From Helopsaltes ochotensis (lineage: Eukaryota; Chordata; Aves; Passeriformes; Locustellidae), in contig VXBM01000891.1 in assembly GCA_013400155.1 (NCBI GenBank), forward strand, positions 96,387-160,386: DNA of 64,000 bases, given 5' to 3'. A model generated the notes under the pieces. That model was not told where the DNA came from, searched no databases, and saw nothing but the letters and a program-made list of their open reading frames with translations. Both the position numbers and the translations under genes were made by a program. Shown one piece after another: positions 11,501 to 24,300 of this stretch. Position 1 is the first letter of the stretch. Every line of letters starts with the position of its first letter.

Positions 11501-13780
11501 GACCTGGCAGCTACAGCCTTTTCACTTAGACACGTACCAGAGCTTCGCAAAATATTCTTCCCTGTATTTTTTAATTAGATTTGTCATGGTGACAGAGGAA
11601 GAGCAGAGGTGTGGAGCGTGTGGGTGACTTGCCTGTGGCAGGGCTGCGAATGCCAGTCCCTGATCACATCATCCCAGACTCACTCCAGAGTTTAAACCCT
11701 CAGCATCTCCCAAGGTTTTAAGACTTTTTTACAGGCACCCATCTGCTTACAAGGGCTTTTAAACTGACCCCAGGGCTTCCCACGGTGATGCTTTTGGCCA
11801 CATGCAAGATGATGATCTCTGGAGTTGTTCCCCATGCCCTGTGGCTGGCTTGGTCCCTGCTGCCTGGGTCTGGGCTGCAGGGCTTTGGACAGAATCAGTT
11901 CCATTTGCAGGAATGTTAATTATTCATTGCTTTATCACCTGGTGTGATTTGTCATTACTGCAGCCCAGGTAGGAACCCTTGCTGCAGAAACAGCCGGTGC
12001 AACCACTGTACAGTGACTCTGCCAGACCCCAGGACTGTGCCCAGATGCAGCCTGTGGTGACTTCTGTGTGGCGCACAAGGAGTGAAATCCAGATTTGGGG
12101 TCTTTGGGACATCTTTGCATGCAAAAATTCAGGAGCTGGGGTTGTACTTAGCAACAGCCAGCTCTGTTCTGATGACATTTAGAGCTGCCAGATTTGATGC
12201 TCCTCACTGGCCTGTGCCATCCCCTGTCCATCCATCCATCTATTCCTGAGGTCTTCATGTGCCATTACAATACAGGGACAAGGCTGGGACCTTAAAATGA
12301 ACTCCAACCCATCCTGTACTTGTAAAGAATCCACTGGCTGTGCTTGAAGGGGGAAAACCCCCTGGTATTTGGTTAATTTTTACCTCAAGGTGCCTTCCAT
12401 GTAAATGCGAGAGGGGGTACCGTAAATTGCTATTTAAGAGCTGTGCTTGTTAAATTTGATCAACACAAGTTTTGATTCCCAAACGGGAAGAAGCTTCTAT
12501 CTCCTGGTGGAAACAATTTCCAGCAACTCAGCAGTTAGGATGCACTTCAGGGATTCTGTATGTATTTTGGGGTTTTTAGTTTCTGAGTTTAATTAAAGTT
12601 TTAGATTAATGGAGAATCACATGTGACACCAGCTGGTATTTCATGGGAATGGCTGTGCTTTGCCTTGGGGCTATCACTGCTACCCCAGCTTCACTGAAAG
12701 CTCTGCTTCTAATTGCACCAGTGCTCCACGTTTTGTTCCTGCAGTTGATTTAATGAAATGAGAGGAGCAAGTTTTGTTTGCCTGACAAAGCTCTCTTGGA
12801 GGCTTTGCAGAGATTATGCTGTCAAATTTTCCCAGGGTAATTTCTAGACATGGTGCAGTTTTTTTTCTCCTCTTCTTTTCTCCTTCCCAGACTTCCCCCA
12901 GAGCCACCTGCAATTTTTTTTGGATTCATCAAGGATATCAGAGCTGGAAAAGAGAGGTATCTGCAATGCTGGCTGTCCTTCCACCAAATCAGCACTGCTC
13001 CCTGCCAGGCTCTGGGGTAGAAGAGGAAAAATATGACAAAAGGAAGAGTTTTATCCCACAGGGGACAAGAAACAGAGTGTGAGATGCCACCAGTGATCAC
13101 TTTGAGGAAAGGCTGTGGGTGCCCTGTGAGTGTCACAGCCTGAAACCACGGGAGGAGGGATCCCAGTGACGGAGTAAACAACTGTGACAGGGAACAGGAT
13201 CCGCTGAGTGTGGTTTCTGCCTGCTCAGTTAATATGCAAAATACCTTGAATGATAAAGAATAGCAGTAGTAGTTAATTAGGAATACTTTGCATTTCATTC
13301 TCCTTCTCAGGCTCGGAAAGTGCCGTATAAGCATGAATTGCAGAACAGGGTGCTCCCGTGGGAAGGAGGGAAGCGGCATGGCCACAGATTTGACAGGCTG
13401 GGATCAATTTTTGGCTGTTGCTGCGGAAGTTGCAATTCCTGCCATCGGTGTGGGAGTGACACACAAGCAGCGCCCAGGAGCAGAGGTGCTGGTGGGACCC
13501 AAAACCCACCTGCAGGCAGAAGACGGAGAAAAACTACCCCTGGCACATTCCTTGGGTGGATTTCCAGGGGGTTCGAGGGCCATGCTCTTGTCCCGGGGAA
13601 GAGGTGTGTCCTGGCAAAGGACACCCCGGTACCGCCGTCCCTGACTCCCCAAAGTGTGGGTGATCCCCAGAGGCCGGTGGGGGCTGGAAGACCCGAAAAC
13701 CACCAAGGGGCACCTGCATGGGGCTTAACTACTTTTCTTCTGTGGGAAAGAAAGACGGATAAAAGGCAAAAAAACCCCCT
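8591..13780. other. Intergenic region between CFAP53 and MYO5B
   Basis: Contains the CFAP53 3'UTR at its left end. I see no recognisable coding exon, LTR or CR1 in the remainder. The longest ORFs (for example 12822-13385 minus, 13320-13967 plus) show no family resemblance and are taken as chance. GC and CpG rise from about 13,350 onward toward the MYO5B island. Confidence 0.6.
8909..9002 (+). promoter_or_regulatory. Candidate CFAP53 polyadenylation signals (ATTAAA)
   Basis: No AATAAA occurs in the 400 bp after the stop. Two ATTAAA hexamers, at 8909-8914 and 8997-9002, are the best candidates, and the first is followed by a T-rich stretch. This would give a 3'UTR of about 340-430 nt. Inference only. 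Confidence 0.35.
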
Positions 13781-14198
13781 CCCAAAGGCAGCACCAACCT
13801 ACGCTGCCGGGGGGACCCTGCCCGGGCGGGATGCTGAGGACCGCGGCGAAGCGGATGGGATGGAAAAGATATCTACTAAAAAGAGCGTTTTTTTAAGAAA
13901 AAGTAATAATTATAAAAGCCGAGTCGAAGGGAACCGAAGGAAGCCGAGCCTTCGTCCCCATACCTGAGCGGGGCGCGGCGGAGGCGGAGCGGTGCTGCCT
14001 CCTCCTCCTCTCCTCCGCCTCCTTCTTCTTCTCCTCCTCCTCCTCCTGCCGCTGCCTCTCCCTTCGCTTCCCGGGGCCGGCCGCGGCGGGTGTAAAGGTC
14101 GGAGCGCCGGTGTGTCGGAGTGTCCGTGTGTCCGTGCGGCGGTCCGTCCGGCCGCCCGCCGCCCCCATGCCCCGCGCCTAGCGCCGCCCGCCCCGGAC
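13780..14198 (+). promoter_or_regulatory. MYO5B: MYO5B CpG-island promoter and 5'UTR
   Basis: Dense CpG (ccgcggcg, gcggggcgcggcgg, ggccggccgcggcggg) with GC-box-like gggcggg (about 13825) and no TATA box near the start codon. A long pyrimidine tract of TCC/TTC repeats spans about 13998-14062. The transcription start cannot be read from the sequence. The island continues into intron 1 to about 14,860, typical of a broad TATA-less promoter. Confidence 0.6.
14167..14181 (+). promoter_or_regulatory. Short upstream ORF before MYO5B start
   Basis: ATG CCC CGC GCC TAG, a four-residue upstream ORF ending 17 nt before the MYO5B ATG. Its context (ccccccATGc type, C at -3) is weak. It affects translation only if the transcript starts upstream of 14167, which is likely but unproven. 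Confidence 0.4.
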
Positions 14199-14225
14199 AT
14201 GTCCGCCACGCAGCTCTACACCAAG
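14199..14225 (+). CDS. MYO5B: MYO5B exon 1 (start codon)
   Basis: Nine codons, MSATQLYTK, followed by a strong donor AAG|gtgagc. The ATG has G at -3 (gacATGt). A short first coding exon ending just before the RVWIPDP segment is the class V myosin arrangement (human MYO5A begins with a similar ELYTK end). This is the only ATG here that gives the canonical myosin V N-terminus and the canonical P-loop numbering. Confidence 0.93.
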
Positions 14226-14400
14226 GTGAGCGGGGAGGGGGCGCGGGGGGCTCTGCGGGCGCCTCTCCGTGTCCCACCTGGCCTCTGGGGGGGCTGCTTC
14301 CCAGTCCTGGAGGGGCCCCGCAACTTTCCCGCACCCGCCGGGACGGCGGCCGCAGGTGCGCGGGATGCGGAGGGGGCATCCCCGGCGACCCCCGCGGGGT

Positions 14401-14443
14401 CCCGGTCCCCTCCCGGTCCCCTCCCGGTCCCCTCCCGGTTCCC
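14401..14443 (+). repeat. 11-bp tandem repeat (cccggtcccct)
   Basis: Three full units at 14401-14411, 14412-14422 and 14423-14433 plus a partial fourth. It lies in the CpG island 180 bp inside intron 1. Confidence 0.8.
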
Positions 14444-14962
14444 CGGCGTTTCACCCACCCGGGTTCTCTGCTTGGAGGGTGAACTTCGCCCGTGGGTCGC
14501 GGTGGTGGCGGCGGTGGCCTCACGCTCCGTTCACCTGCGCGGCCGAAACACTCTCAACCTCCCCGGATCCCCCTGGAATAATTCTTCCCTTCGGTGTTCC
14601 TAAGCCACGGGGGTGGAGGGCGAGGAAGAAGCTGTCCTTAGAATCACAGAATCGGGGAGTAAGTGCCGTAACTCAGCCGAGGTGTCCGGTTTCCCGAGTC
14701 GTTTTTGTTCCACAACTCCTGGATGTGATCCCTTGGCAGGGGTGCGATGGGACGCACCCGCTTCCTCATGGCAGCCAGGGGAGGTGACATGGCTGGTGGC
14801 CTGGCTGGGCACCGCGCCCCGGCGGGGCCGACGCTTCCCAGAGGGAAGGCTTGCTCTTAAAAAGTGTTCGTGATGGTAGCTGGAGGCTCAGGTGCTCTTT
14901 TTAAAGACGAGCCTAAAGCGGTCTGCACTAGAAAAAAATCACTGTTTCCACACTCTGGTTTT

Positions 14963-14964
<2 letters not shown>

Positions 14965-15010
<46 letters not shown>

Positions 15011-15072
15011 NNNNNNNNNNNNNNNNNNNNNNNNNNNNNNNNNTTTTTTTTTTTTTTTTTTTTTTTTTTTTT
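14965..15072. repeat. Poly-T tract split by an assembly gap
   Basis: 46 T, then 33 N (15011-15043), then 29 T. The gap sits inside the homopolymer, so it probably reflects an unresolved run rather than missing unique sequence. True length unknown. Confidence 0.85.
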
Positions 15073-18000
15073 GTAGTTGTTATTATTTTGTGGCTGTGGG
15101 ATACTTGGGTATTCCCAGCCCGCTGTGGCTGCCTCCCGCACAGTTCGGGGCTCTCCGCTCCTCTTCCCAGGGAGAGGCTTGTGTCCAGAGAGATCTTTGC
15201 CGATTGACTTGTCCCGATGAAAGAGCTCCTCGCAGGCGGTGCGAGATCCGGCTGGTGTGGATGGAGCTCTCTCTGATGTGCAGAGCCGTCTCGCTGTGCT
15301 CGGCATCTTCCCGGGGCTGCTCGGGAGCGCCGCGGGCAGCCGCGGTCCGGGGAATGTGCTCTCTCCGAGCCATCAATAACGCTGGGCAAGGGCTCGTCGG
15401 GAGGAGTGCTTGGCTTCAGGAAGGGTTTTGCTGCGTAAGGGTGTCAGCATCATCTGTTGTCCTAATGAGAATTTCACCGGTTTAGGTTCTTCCTGTCACC
15501 GTGATCAGCTCATGGAGGTGCTGCCAGATTGGCACCAGGGATCACTTTCTGTCCCCCGGGCTTAACTTTGCTGCAGATTTCTGCTCCTGTAACTCATTTT
15601 CCCAACAGCTTTTCTGTGTGATGTGGAGGGTTGCCATGTGTCTTTTTCTTTGGCTGCTGCTATCAGCGGGGTGCAGGACGGGTGGTGGATCTGGCGGCTC
15701 CTCCTCGGAACCTGTGGGGATTGCAGAAGCCCTGCTGGACTGAGCTGGGCTGCCTGTGGGCGGGATGACCTCCATCCTTCTCGGCAGCACTTTGAAAGCA
15801 AAGTTTGGAAAATCTTTTTCCCTTGGAAAATCCGGAGAGGAGCAGAAGTAAAGCTGTGGCTAAATGGCTCTGATGTGCCGACCAAAGCATCTCAGGATGA
15901 GTGTGCACGGATGTGATGGCAAGCATCCCTGGGGAGGAGGGAGGCTGGCTCCCGGTGCTGTGTTATCCCTGTTGATGGGCTGATTAAATCAACCTGGTTA
16001 ATTGATTTTTAACTTGATGAGCAGGTAGTTAACCTGTGTTGTCTTTTTTATGCTGCCTAAGTTTATGTTCCTGTTGAACAGGTGTAAGCTGCCTCCTGGG
16101 GCGTTGCTTGGGATGCTGTTGCTGAACAGGGACTTTCTGATGAGGAAGTGGTGGGGATTTGGTGGCAACCTGTGTGTGTTGTTAACTTTAGATTTATTTC
16201 TAATAACAACAGAGTTTCTCGGTGAAGGCAGGTGTTTCAGCGCTGGCCCTCCTGTCAGTTTTGCAGGAACATTCTAGGGATGCAGCTGGTTTTTCATGGT
16301 GGGGCCATGGGCTGGAACCCACATGGGTCATCTGTGCAGCTGAGTCACGGTGAAATTTAGGACTGTCCTGCTGGGCTGTCTGCTGCATGGGGCCTCTGTG
16401 CCAGCTCTGGCCTTTGAAGCAGCAGGAAAAATGTTTCCTGTGACTTTGAGAGTACAAGAAAAAGATCAAAGAAGGCTTAAAACCCACAACAGACCCGAGG
16501 TGCTGAGCCCGGTGGTGCTGGTGGCTGCGGAGGGCCCCGAGGCGGAGGGGATGCGTTGGTCTCTGGTGCTGGGGAAGGTCCTGGTGCTCCCCTGCACATC
16601 AGCTCTGTGAGGAGCTGGCTGCCCGGGGACAGGGGTGAGGCCTCCTGCATCTCTGCTGGAGGGGGAGCAGAGCAGGGGGAGGCAGAGGATGATCCGCAGT
16701 CAATACGGCTGCCGTGGATTGATCCCACGTGTGCTGTTGTGTTAGCACAGCCACAGTGCACCTTCCTCTGAGTCATTCCCCCTCCTGCTGGAACCAGGAT
16801 GAGAGAAACTGCTGAGGAGCCACTTCTGAGCGTCCAGGTGGGAATTCTCAGGTCTCCTTCCTGCTGAACTGCAATGGGAGCTGGTATTGTTGTGTGGAGG
16901 GCCCTTAACTTCCATGCGGTGCTTGCAGAGGGTTTTCTGGGACCTTGTGGGGACATGTAGCAGTTTTCCTGGTGTATGAATTCGTCACCATACTGAATGA
17001 ATTTGATGTGCTAGATTGGCCTGGGGAGCATTTAGGCAGAAGAGCCCATCCTAGGAACACCAGCAGCTTTGGGCTTCTGCTGGAGGGCAGAAGCCCTCCA
17101 TTCCCCATGGGATGCCTCACCATGCCCCTTCAAGATCAGGGCTGACTGGTGTTTAACAGCCCCCATCAAGCAGGATAATTAATAGCTCTGCCTAACTATG
17201 AGCATGAGAGTAGTTCCAAAACTGCCTCGACCTTCAAGCAGGTAGGACTCCACTTTGGTAGATAGTTATGGGGAGATCATTGCAAGAGGAATGGGGCAGG
17301 TAGTGGTTTCAAGGATTCCAGCCTGCAAAAACCTGTTCCAGATGGAGAACTAGAAGAACTTTGCCTGACCTGAGCACTGCCCAAGAAACATCTTCCTAAG
17401 GCTGCTTTTACTGGCCCTGCCCCTGATGTGCCCAGCTGCAGCACTGCCCAGGCAAACTGGTTGCTGCTGGGCAGGGGAGTTTGTCAAATCCTCTCCACCA
17501 GGGAAAGGCAGCTCATGAGCCCATGAGCCTGTGCAGGTGCCAGCGTGACCCTGCATGGGATAACGGGATGCTCCGTGCCCTGGGCTGGGCGCTGGGCAGG
17601 AGGGATGGACGAGGACATCCCGTGGGAGGTGCCATCACCAGCAGCGGGGTTGGTTTGCAGCACTAAACCAGAAATTAGAGTTGTTTGTATGCCTGACCTT
17701 TGTTATGTTGTAAGGTGAAGCTCTTCGTGTGAGAAAAACAACTGTAATTGCTTTGGCTTCTGGTGTTCTGCTCTCTTAAAGGTGCTTCCTAAAATATGTT
17801 AATTGTCCTTGTAAGTATAGCCTCTGAACCTCATGCAAAATAGTGCTTCTGCCAGGCAATAATCTCTGTCTTGCAGCTCCTGGGCTGTTGTGCAGCTCAA
17901 GATATGCTCCTCAGAAGGTTTGCAAGCTCTGGGTAAATAAGAAACCAGGGTATTTATTTTTCATATTATTTTTTCCCTCTCATTGTGCAAAGTGGCTGCT

Positions 18001-21000
18001 ATTTGCCAAGTATTTTCTTACAGACTATGGAACTTGATGCATTAAAAAAAATCCTCTCCTAATGGCTAGTGTTGGGTATAGAAAACTCTCTGGTTTTCGC
18101 TTAAAGTTGTATTAAATGAAATAGCTGGAATGAATTGGTGGTTTCTGACCCTGGGGAGAAACTTTTCAAAAGTGCATAAATGCTGCCAGTGTGATCACAC
18201 ACTGATTGAGTCAATGAATTGGCATAAACCTTCTGGCATAAAACCTCCTGAAAATTATTTATCCTGCAAGGCTGGGGGAGGATTCATCCTTAGCGTGTGC
18301 CTGTGAGCTGGTTTGGGGCTGCGGAGCAGCTGGGAAGGAGAGAGAAGATTTTCTGTGGATTGTGTAGAACAAATTTCTGGGAAGAAGTGTTAAGGCCAAG
18401 GGAGTGTTTGGGGTCCAGTCCCAGTCCAGCCCCATCCACGGGATGCTGCAGAGCTCCTGAACTCCTGCTGCTGCCATTGCAGCTCCTATTAGGAAAAGCA
18501 GGTTATAGCTGAAGGTTTCTGTCTTTTTTCCTTCTTTATTTTGGATTATGAGAACGTGTCTGGGTCACGCCACAAAGGGCAGGGACAGCTTGGAGGCCAC
18601 GCTGGGGTTTTAATTTAAGGATGGGGCTGTCTCTCTGAAGAAGCCGGGTCCGTCGGCATCCCCGGGCTCCTCCTGATCCTGCCTCATTATGAGCTGCAGT
18701 GGCAGGGAGAAAATCATTGAAATGTAAACTCTGATTGCTCCAGCCAGCTCTCTGCAGCTGGGGACCGTGCCAAGGGCACGGCCAGCGCCGCAGCCGCTCG
18801 GGGCCCCCTCGGCTCCCCGCGGTGGCACGGGGGAGAGGCGGGCAGAGCCAAGCCTGGGGCTTCGATACCCTCCAGCCCGCTGGGTCTGTGCCTTGAGTGG
18901 ATCCAAGGGAGGTGGGAGGTCGTGGCGTGGGGGCCACTTCCCTCTCTGGATGGGCTGGGGATGGCCAGAGCTCACCCCAAGCTCTCCTGGCACTGTGTGG
19001 GTGCACGGCCCACCACAGGGCACGCTGCTCCAGGGGCTTTGTGCTGCAAAAATGACCCCATTTTCTCTCCTGTTTGTGCGATTTTTCATCTCAGATTTGC
19101 GTTTAATATCCCCTGTGCTTGGGCCAGATGAGAGCCACTGAGCCAAGGAACGCGGAGCTCAGTGCAGGTGCTGGGGCACAGCCCCAGGAATGGTTCCAGC
19201 AGGGTTAATTAGCTAGATCCCAGCTGTGTGCCCTCTTGCTGGTTGGGATTAATCAGCTTGCTCTTTCGAAAAAACTGTTTTTGGGAATTCCTGCCCTGGT
19301 TCAGCTCCAAGGGTGTGAAACTGTGGTGTGGAAATCCCAGTGCATGCAAACCCAAGTTGCAGTGATTTGCTGGGTTGACTCCAGGCTGAAGGATGGGAAG
19401 AGCAGTGGGTTTGAGACGGTGCTGTGCTGGTTCTTATGGGATTGGGTGGGATGAGTCCTTCCTGCCCTGAGGAAGGAGTTTATCCGAGGTTATTTGTTAC
19501 AGGCAGCCTGGCTGCTGTTGAGGAATGTATTTACAGGGGAGGATTTTTGCTCTGTTGTTCTTTCTTGCTGCCAATTACCAGGCATAGAAAATAATGACCC
19601 TGAATGTGAACTCATGCATCTCTTCTGGTGACCAAGAAGGAAGGCTGTGTATGTGTGTGACTGTATTTTCATACATATGTGTTAAAACTTCTCGGTTTGC
19701 AGTAAAGTTCTAGGTGTGTTGGATTTTTAATTTACACAAAAATTAATTTGAAGCCCTGTCCAGGACAGGAGCAATGTACCCTTACTGGGAGGTAGCTGTC
19801 CTTCGGGGAATCCACAGGAGTTGCCCCACTTGAGCATGACGGTGGACTTTGGACCTTCTGAGTTAGCCACGGGTGTAATAAACATCAGGTAATGCAGGTG
19901 AAACCCTGAGCTGGGTGTTTTTGTGTGGTGCTAGTGCCTGATCTTTGACCCTTCCTGTGCACGGAGGCGTTTGGTGGCGCTTAAAGGAACATCAGAGTGA
20001 ACGGCAATCCAGGTCAGGAAAAGAACTGCTGTTATTGCAGCGAAACCTCAAGCTGTGGCAGACACCTCAAATGTTTGCAGAACACTTTAGGGAATAATTT
20101 GCTGCTTATCAGAACTGAAAAAAGTTCCCTGCGAGCTTTCTGTGTCTCGAGCTGGTTGTAAAGCAGTTGCCCTCGTACGCCTCTGGCCTGCTCTAAGACA
20201 TGTCTTGTGGGGTTGGGTTGTGTTTTAGCTTAGCCTGAACCTTCAAGCATAAGAAGGGACCTGTCCAGAGATGGTGGCAGGGCTGGGGAGGACCCACAGG
20301 CTTGGTGGGTGATGGGCTTCATGTGGCTTTCCTCGTGTGAACACTCTCTAATGTGTGGTCTGGGTCACGGTAAACTCATCAGTTGTACTAATGAAGCTTT
20401 TGAGGGTTTGGTATTTCTGCTCTTTGCCTTTCCTGTGGTATCCAGAGGGTTTGGAGAAGAGCAGCCCTACAGGGAAGAGCCTGCTGCCTGGAAATGTGAC
20501 TCTTTCTCCAGCTGTGCTCTCCTTCTGTCCTTGGTTTGTCCGTGTCTGAAGTCTTCTCCGGCTGACTGGAACCTGGGGATCACGGGAATGAGTTAAACAT
20601 GTCCAAGTAGGGACTGTGGGACTACGAGAGCTGTGAGCAGCACAGGTCCATAAACCCTCATTGAGAGCAGTGCAAACCCTTAATTGCAGGTGATGACTCC
20701 CAGCCCGTGGCACGGTGCAGGGTGGTGGTGCAGCTCCTCCAGCCGCGTGTGCTCCTGACCTGCCGTGCCACCATCCATTGCCGCTTTTAACCAAACCCCG
20801 TCTGGTTTCTCTTTTTTAGATATTCCATTATTAATTGTCTCCTCCCTGAGGAGTTTTCTGTGGCACTGGCTTTTAGTCTCCCCTGCGTTTGTCCCCAGGA
20901 AGGCAGCGGTGCTTCAGGCCCTGCTGATCCAGCAGATCAACAGCAGCGCAGTGTAACCCCTCTGGCTGGTGCAGGGTGGTTTGTAGGATACCCTCTTCAT

Positions 21001-21148
21001 GTCCTCCTTAATGTACAGCCCTCACCTCACTCTCTTCATGCTCCCACACTGGGCACTCCAGTGGCACCACTGAAGGCTTTGCTTTCTCTGAGTGCTCCAG
21101 GGGTTTGCTGCTTCCCTGGATCCTCAGTGGGTGATGTGTGCTGTGTCG

Positions 21149-21330
21149 TGGAATCCCAGAAACATTTGGGTTTGGAAGGGACTTCAAGGATCATCCAGTT
21201 CCACCCCCTGCCATGGGCAGGGACACTTTCCGCTATCCCAGGTTGTTCCAAGCCCTGCCAGCCTGGCCTTGGACACTTCCGTGGGTCCAGGCGCAGCCAC
21301 AGCTGCTCTGGATGTGAAACCATCTCTGTG
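21149..21330 (-). repeat. CR1 LINE 3' fragment
   Basis: Reverse-complement CR1 3' end: tggaatcccagaaac, then gggtttggaagggac, ggatcatccagttcc, ccatgggcagggacac and a cctggccttggacac segment. 5'-truncated. Confidence 0.85.
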
Positions 21331-24300
21331 AAACCCATGTCCATTCTGACTTTTGGATGTTTCTCTTGGCTCTCACCCACAAGTCTCCGTTCACCACGTG
21401 CTTCCAGCTCATCCTTTCCACATTTGGGGTCGCCCAACCCTTTCAGTTCCCACCCGGAAGCACCACGGGCAGCCCGTGGAGGGATGGGTTTCCCTCGGTG
21501 GCTCCATGCCTTGGTGGAGCACTTACACCCAGCTAATGCCAACCTTCACCTTCCCGTGAGTCACGGCCCAGGCTCCCTGCTGGAAGTGCCACGGCATGTG
21601 AGGTGCTGCTAGGATGTGCTAACCACCACTTGTAGGGCTGCTGGGAGCAGGATGTCTTGTGGGTGAATCACGGCCACTACTTACCACAATAGCATGTTAC
21701 ACCTCAGGGATGTGGCCTGGCCAGTCGCTGCTCTTCAGAGGGGAAAAAGACCCTTGATGTATTTAAAGGTGGCTTTTTAAAAATTGTGGGAATGTCCGGT
21801 TTCTTCTGGAAGGCCCACAGGGATGGTTTCAGGTGGCGCAGGCAAACCTCCAGCTGCCAAGGCAGGCTGGGTGTGAGCAAGCACCTGGGGGCTGCTGACG
21901 TGTCTATTAGCAAATGAGCATTGAAAAGGGCTTTAAAACAAAACAGAAATAACAAAACCTGATCCCTGTGCCCGCTGAGGAGCGGGTCCTTGGTGCTACG
22001 CCCCAGCCAAGCATGGTTGGTGCAAACATATCTCAAGGCAGCCAATGGGTGCCAAGATGCTGAGGTGATAGGAGTTGTAATTTTTGATCTAATTAAGCTG
22101 AGAACTCCTTGTGGATTTATGCTGCTTAATTACTGTGGGCTCTGGGAAGCTGGGTGCTGTGGGTATTGCTGTTCTTTGCACAGAGGGTGCCCTGGGCATG
22201 GCGTGGGGCTCGTTCAGGGACACTCCTGGAGTGGTGGGCATGGAGATCTGGAGGTGGCTTTCATGTGGCAGCACTGGACTGCTGTGGTTTTGGGTTGTTC
22301 CCACATCTCCTGGTAGGGCCACGTGTCCTGTTTTGGAGACAGGTTGGAGAGAAGGTTCTGCTCCAGAGCCACGCAGTCCTGGGTGGGAGGTGGATGTGGG
22401 AATACTGGTGTGTCTCTTGCCAGCCCTTCCCACAGCTGTGGGGTGCCTGTTTGTTGCTTAGCTGATGCCTCTTTCACCGCCACGTTCAGTGGCAAGAAAT
22501 AAAATAATGAAAGAAATTGAAGATAAGAAGCCGCTTATCCAGAGCTTAGTTGGTGTCTCATGTCTTTGTGCTTCCCTTTGCTTTCCTGTCTCACCTGTCC
22601 TTGGAAGAAATCAATTCTCTGCTGGGTTAGACTGTGAACACCTGCACTATCATCTTGCTAATAATGGTTACCAACAAGGCACGTTTTAGCTGAGGCAAGA
22701 CCTGTAACGCCACGAAAGAGCTCTCGGGGAAGGCAGGTCTGCGTGAGGGTGTGAGCATCTCGCCCGTGGGCTGGTGTGGAGCTGCCCCCAGGGGTGAATG
22801 CAGCTCTCTGCTCCTCTCAGCTGGGGCTTTCTCCCCAGGTCTTTCAGGGAGCAGAGTCCCAGGGTGACGGACTTGCCCTTGGCTCTCCTGCAGCTTGTAC
22901 CGCATGGCCCTGGCCAGAGATAAGCAGCTCATATCTTGCTCCTGTAAACCCTGAAAGCACCAGGTTTGAAATCTGTTGCTCTCCATTCCTTCTGCTTGTT
23001 TTCTCTTTGTCATCTCCTTTCCGAAGCCTCAGTTTTTGTTTGGATCCTGCCCCAGCAAGGAGAAAAGCTGTTCCTCCCGGTGCCGAGGGGTGAGAGGGGT
23101 GCTGGTGCTTTGCCCTGTCACAGGGGACGGAGGCAGGACTGTTAAATAAAGCTCTTCACTTAAAAACAAGCAAGGGGCAAGGAGAAAAATCGAGGTGTCG
23201 TAAGCCTTGCAGGTCTTACCAGTTGTGTGAAACCCCGGTGCTGAGGGTTGAAGGGCTGATTCTTTGGGTGCAACCGGTGGCAGGGACGGAATTCAGCTCG
23301 GGGCAGTCGCTGCTGCCCGGCCCCTGCTCGTCAGAGCTGCTTTGAAGCCTCGTGTGCTCTTGCCATGCCAAAATAAACTCGGAGTCGAGGCTGTCAGAGC
23401 TAATCTTCATCTGCCTGCACTTTGCCCTCCCCGCTGTTGTTCTGGTGAGGGATGGCTGCGCTGGCACCCCTGGGTGTCGGGGAGCCCTCCCACGCCTGGG
23501 GACTGTCCCCGCGGTGCCAGGTGGTCACAGGAAGGGCTCGCCAGCTTTGAGCAGCCCTGACCATCAGGGTGGGCCTGAACCATCCTTGGTAACAAAACCT
23601 GCCCGAATTTCCCTTTCTCTGGGCTGCAGAAGGTGGGGGTGGCTGAGGCTGCTCCCAGGCTGAGTGACTTGCAGTCCCCAAAAACGAGCTGCCAGCAGGC
23701 TCTTTCTCCCCAAGCACTGCTCTAGGCAAAACAGAGGCTTGCATCCCAAAGTCCAAATGCCAACCAGGCATTTCAAATGGTGTTCTCATCCAAGTGGAAC
23801 CTCCCTGGCGCCCCTCTTATTTTTTAATATGGATTTCTGCACCACACACTTTTTGTCTTCCTCTAAAAAACGAGTTCTCAGAAACAGAATATTCTGTTTG
23901 TCAATGCCAAAAGGTCTCTCTCCCTCTCACTCTCTTTTTAAAATATTATTTTAATTTATTGTTTTATTTTTTGACTGAAAAAGGTGCTGTCTCCTGCCAG
24001 CCTTTGCTCTGGTGCAAAGTTTCAGCGCTGGGGGGTTCACGTGAGGTAAATCAGCAGAATGCAAACCCGGCTGTTACTGACTAAACTTTGCCCGGATCTC
24101 ACCTAATCACCAAACTACACGTATTTAAGAGCTCCAGCTCCTTTCCTGTGAGGAGAGAGCTCAGCCCTCCATCAACACTGGAGCAGCTCTTGTTCCAGGA
24201 TCCTTCCAGGCATCCTTCTGCTTCAAAGGGTGGTATTTTTGAACCCTTTTGATATAACTCATGCCTGAGCAAGTGCCTGCTGTTACATCTCAGTTACTAA

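Noticed and set aside
13320..14603. Several ORFs of about 200 codons on both strands around MYO5B exon 1
   Set aside because: Long open frames are expected by chance in CpG-island sequence poor in stop codons. Compositions are Arg/Pro/Gly-rich with no recognised domain.
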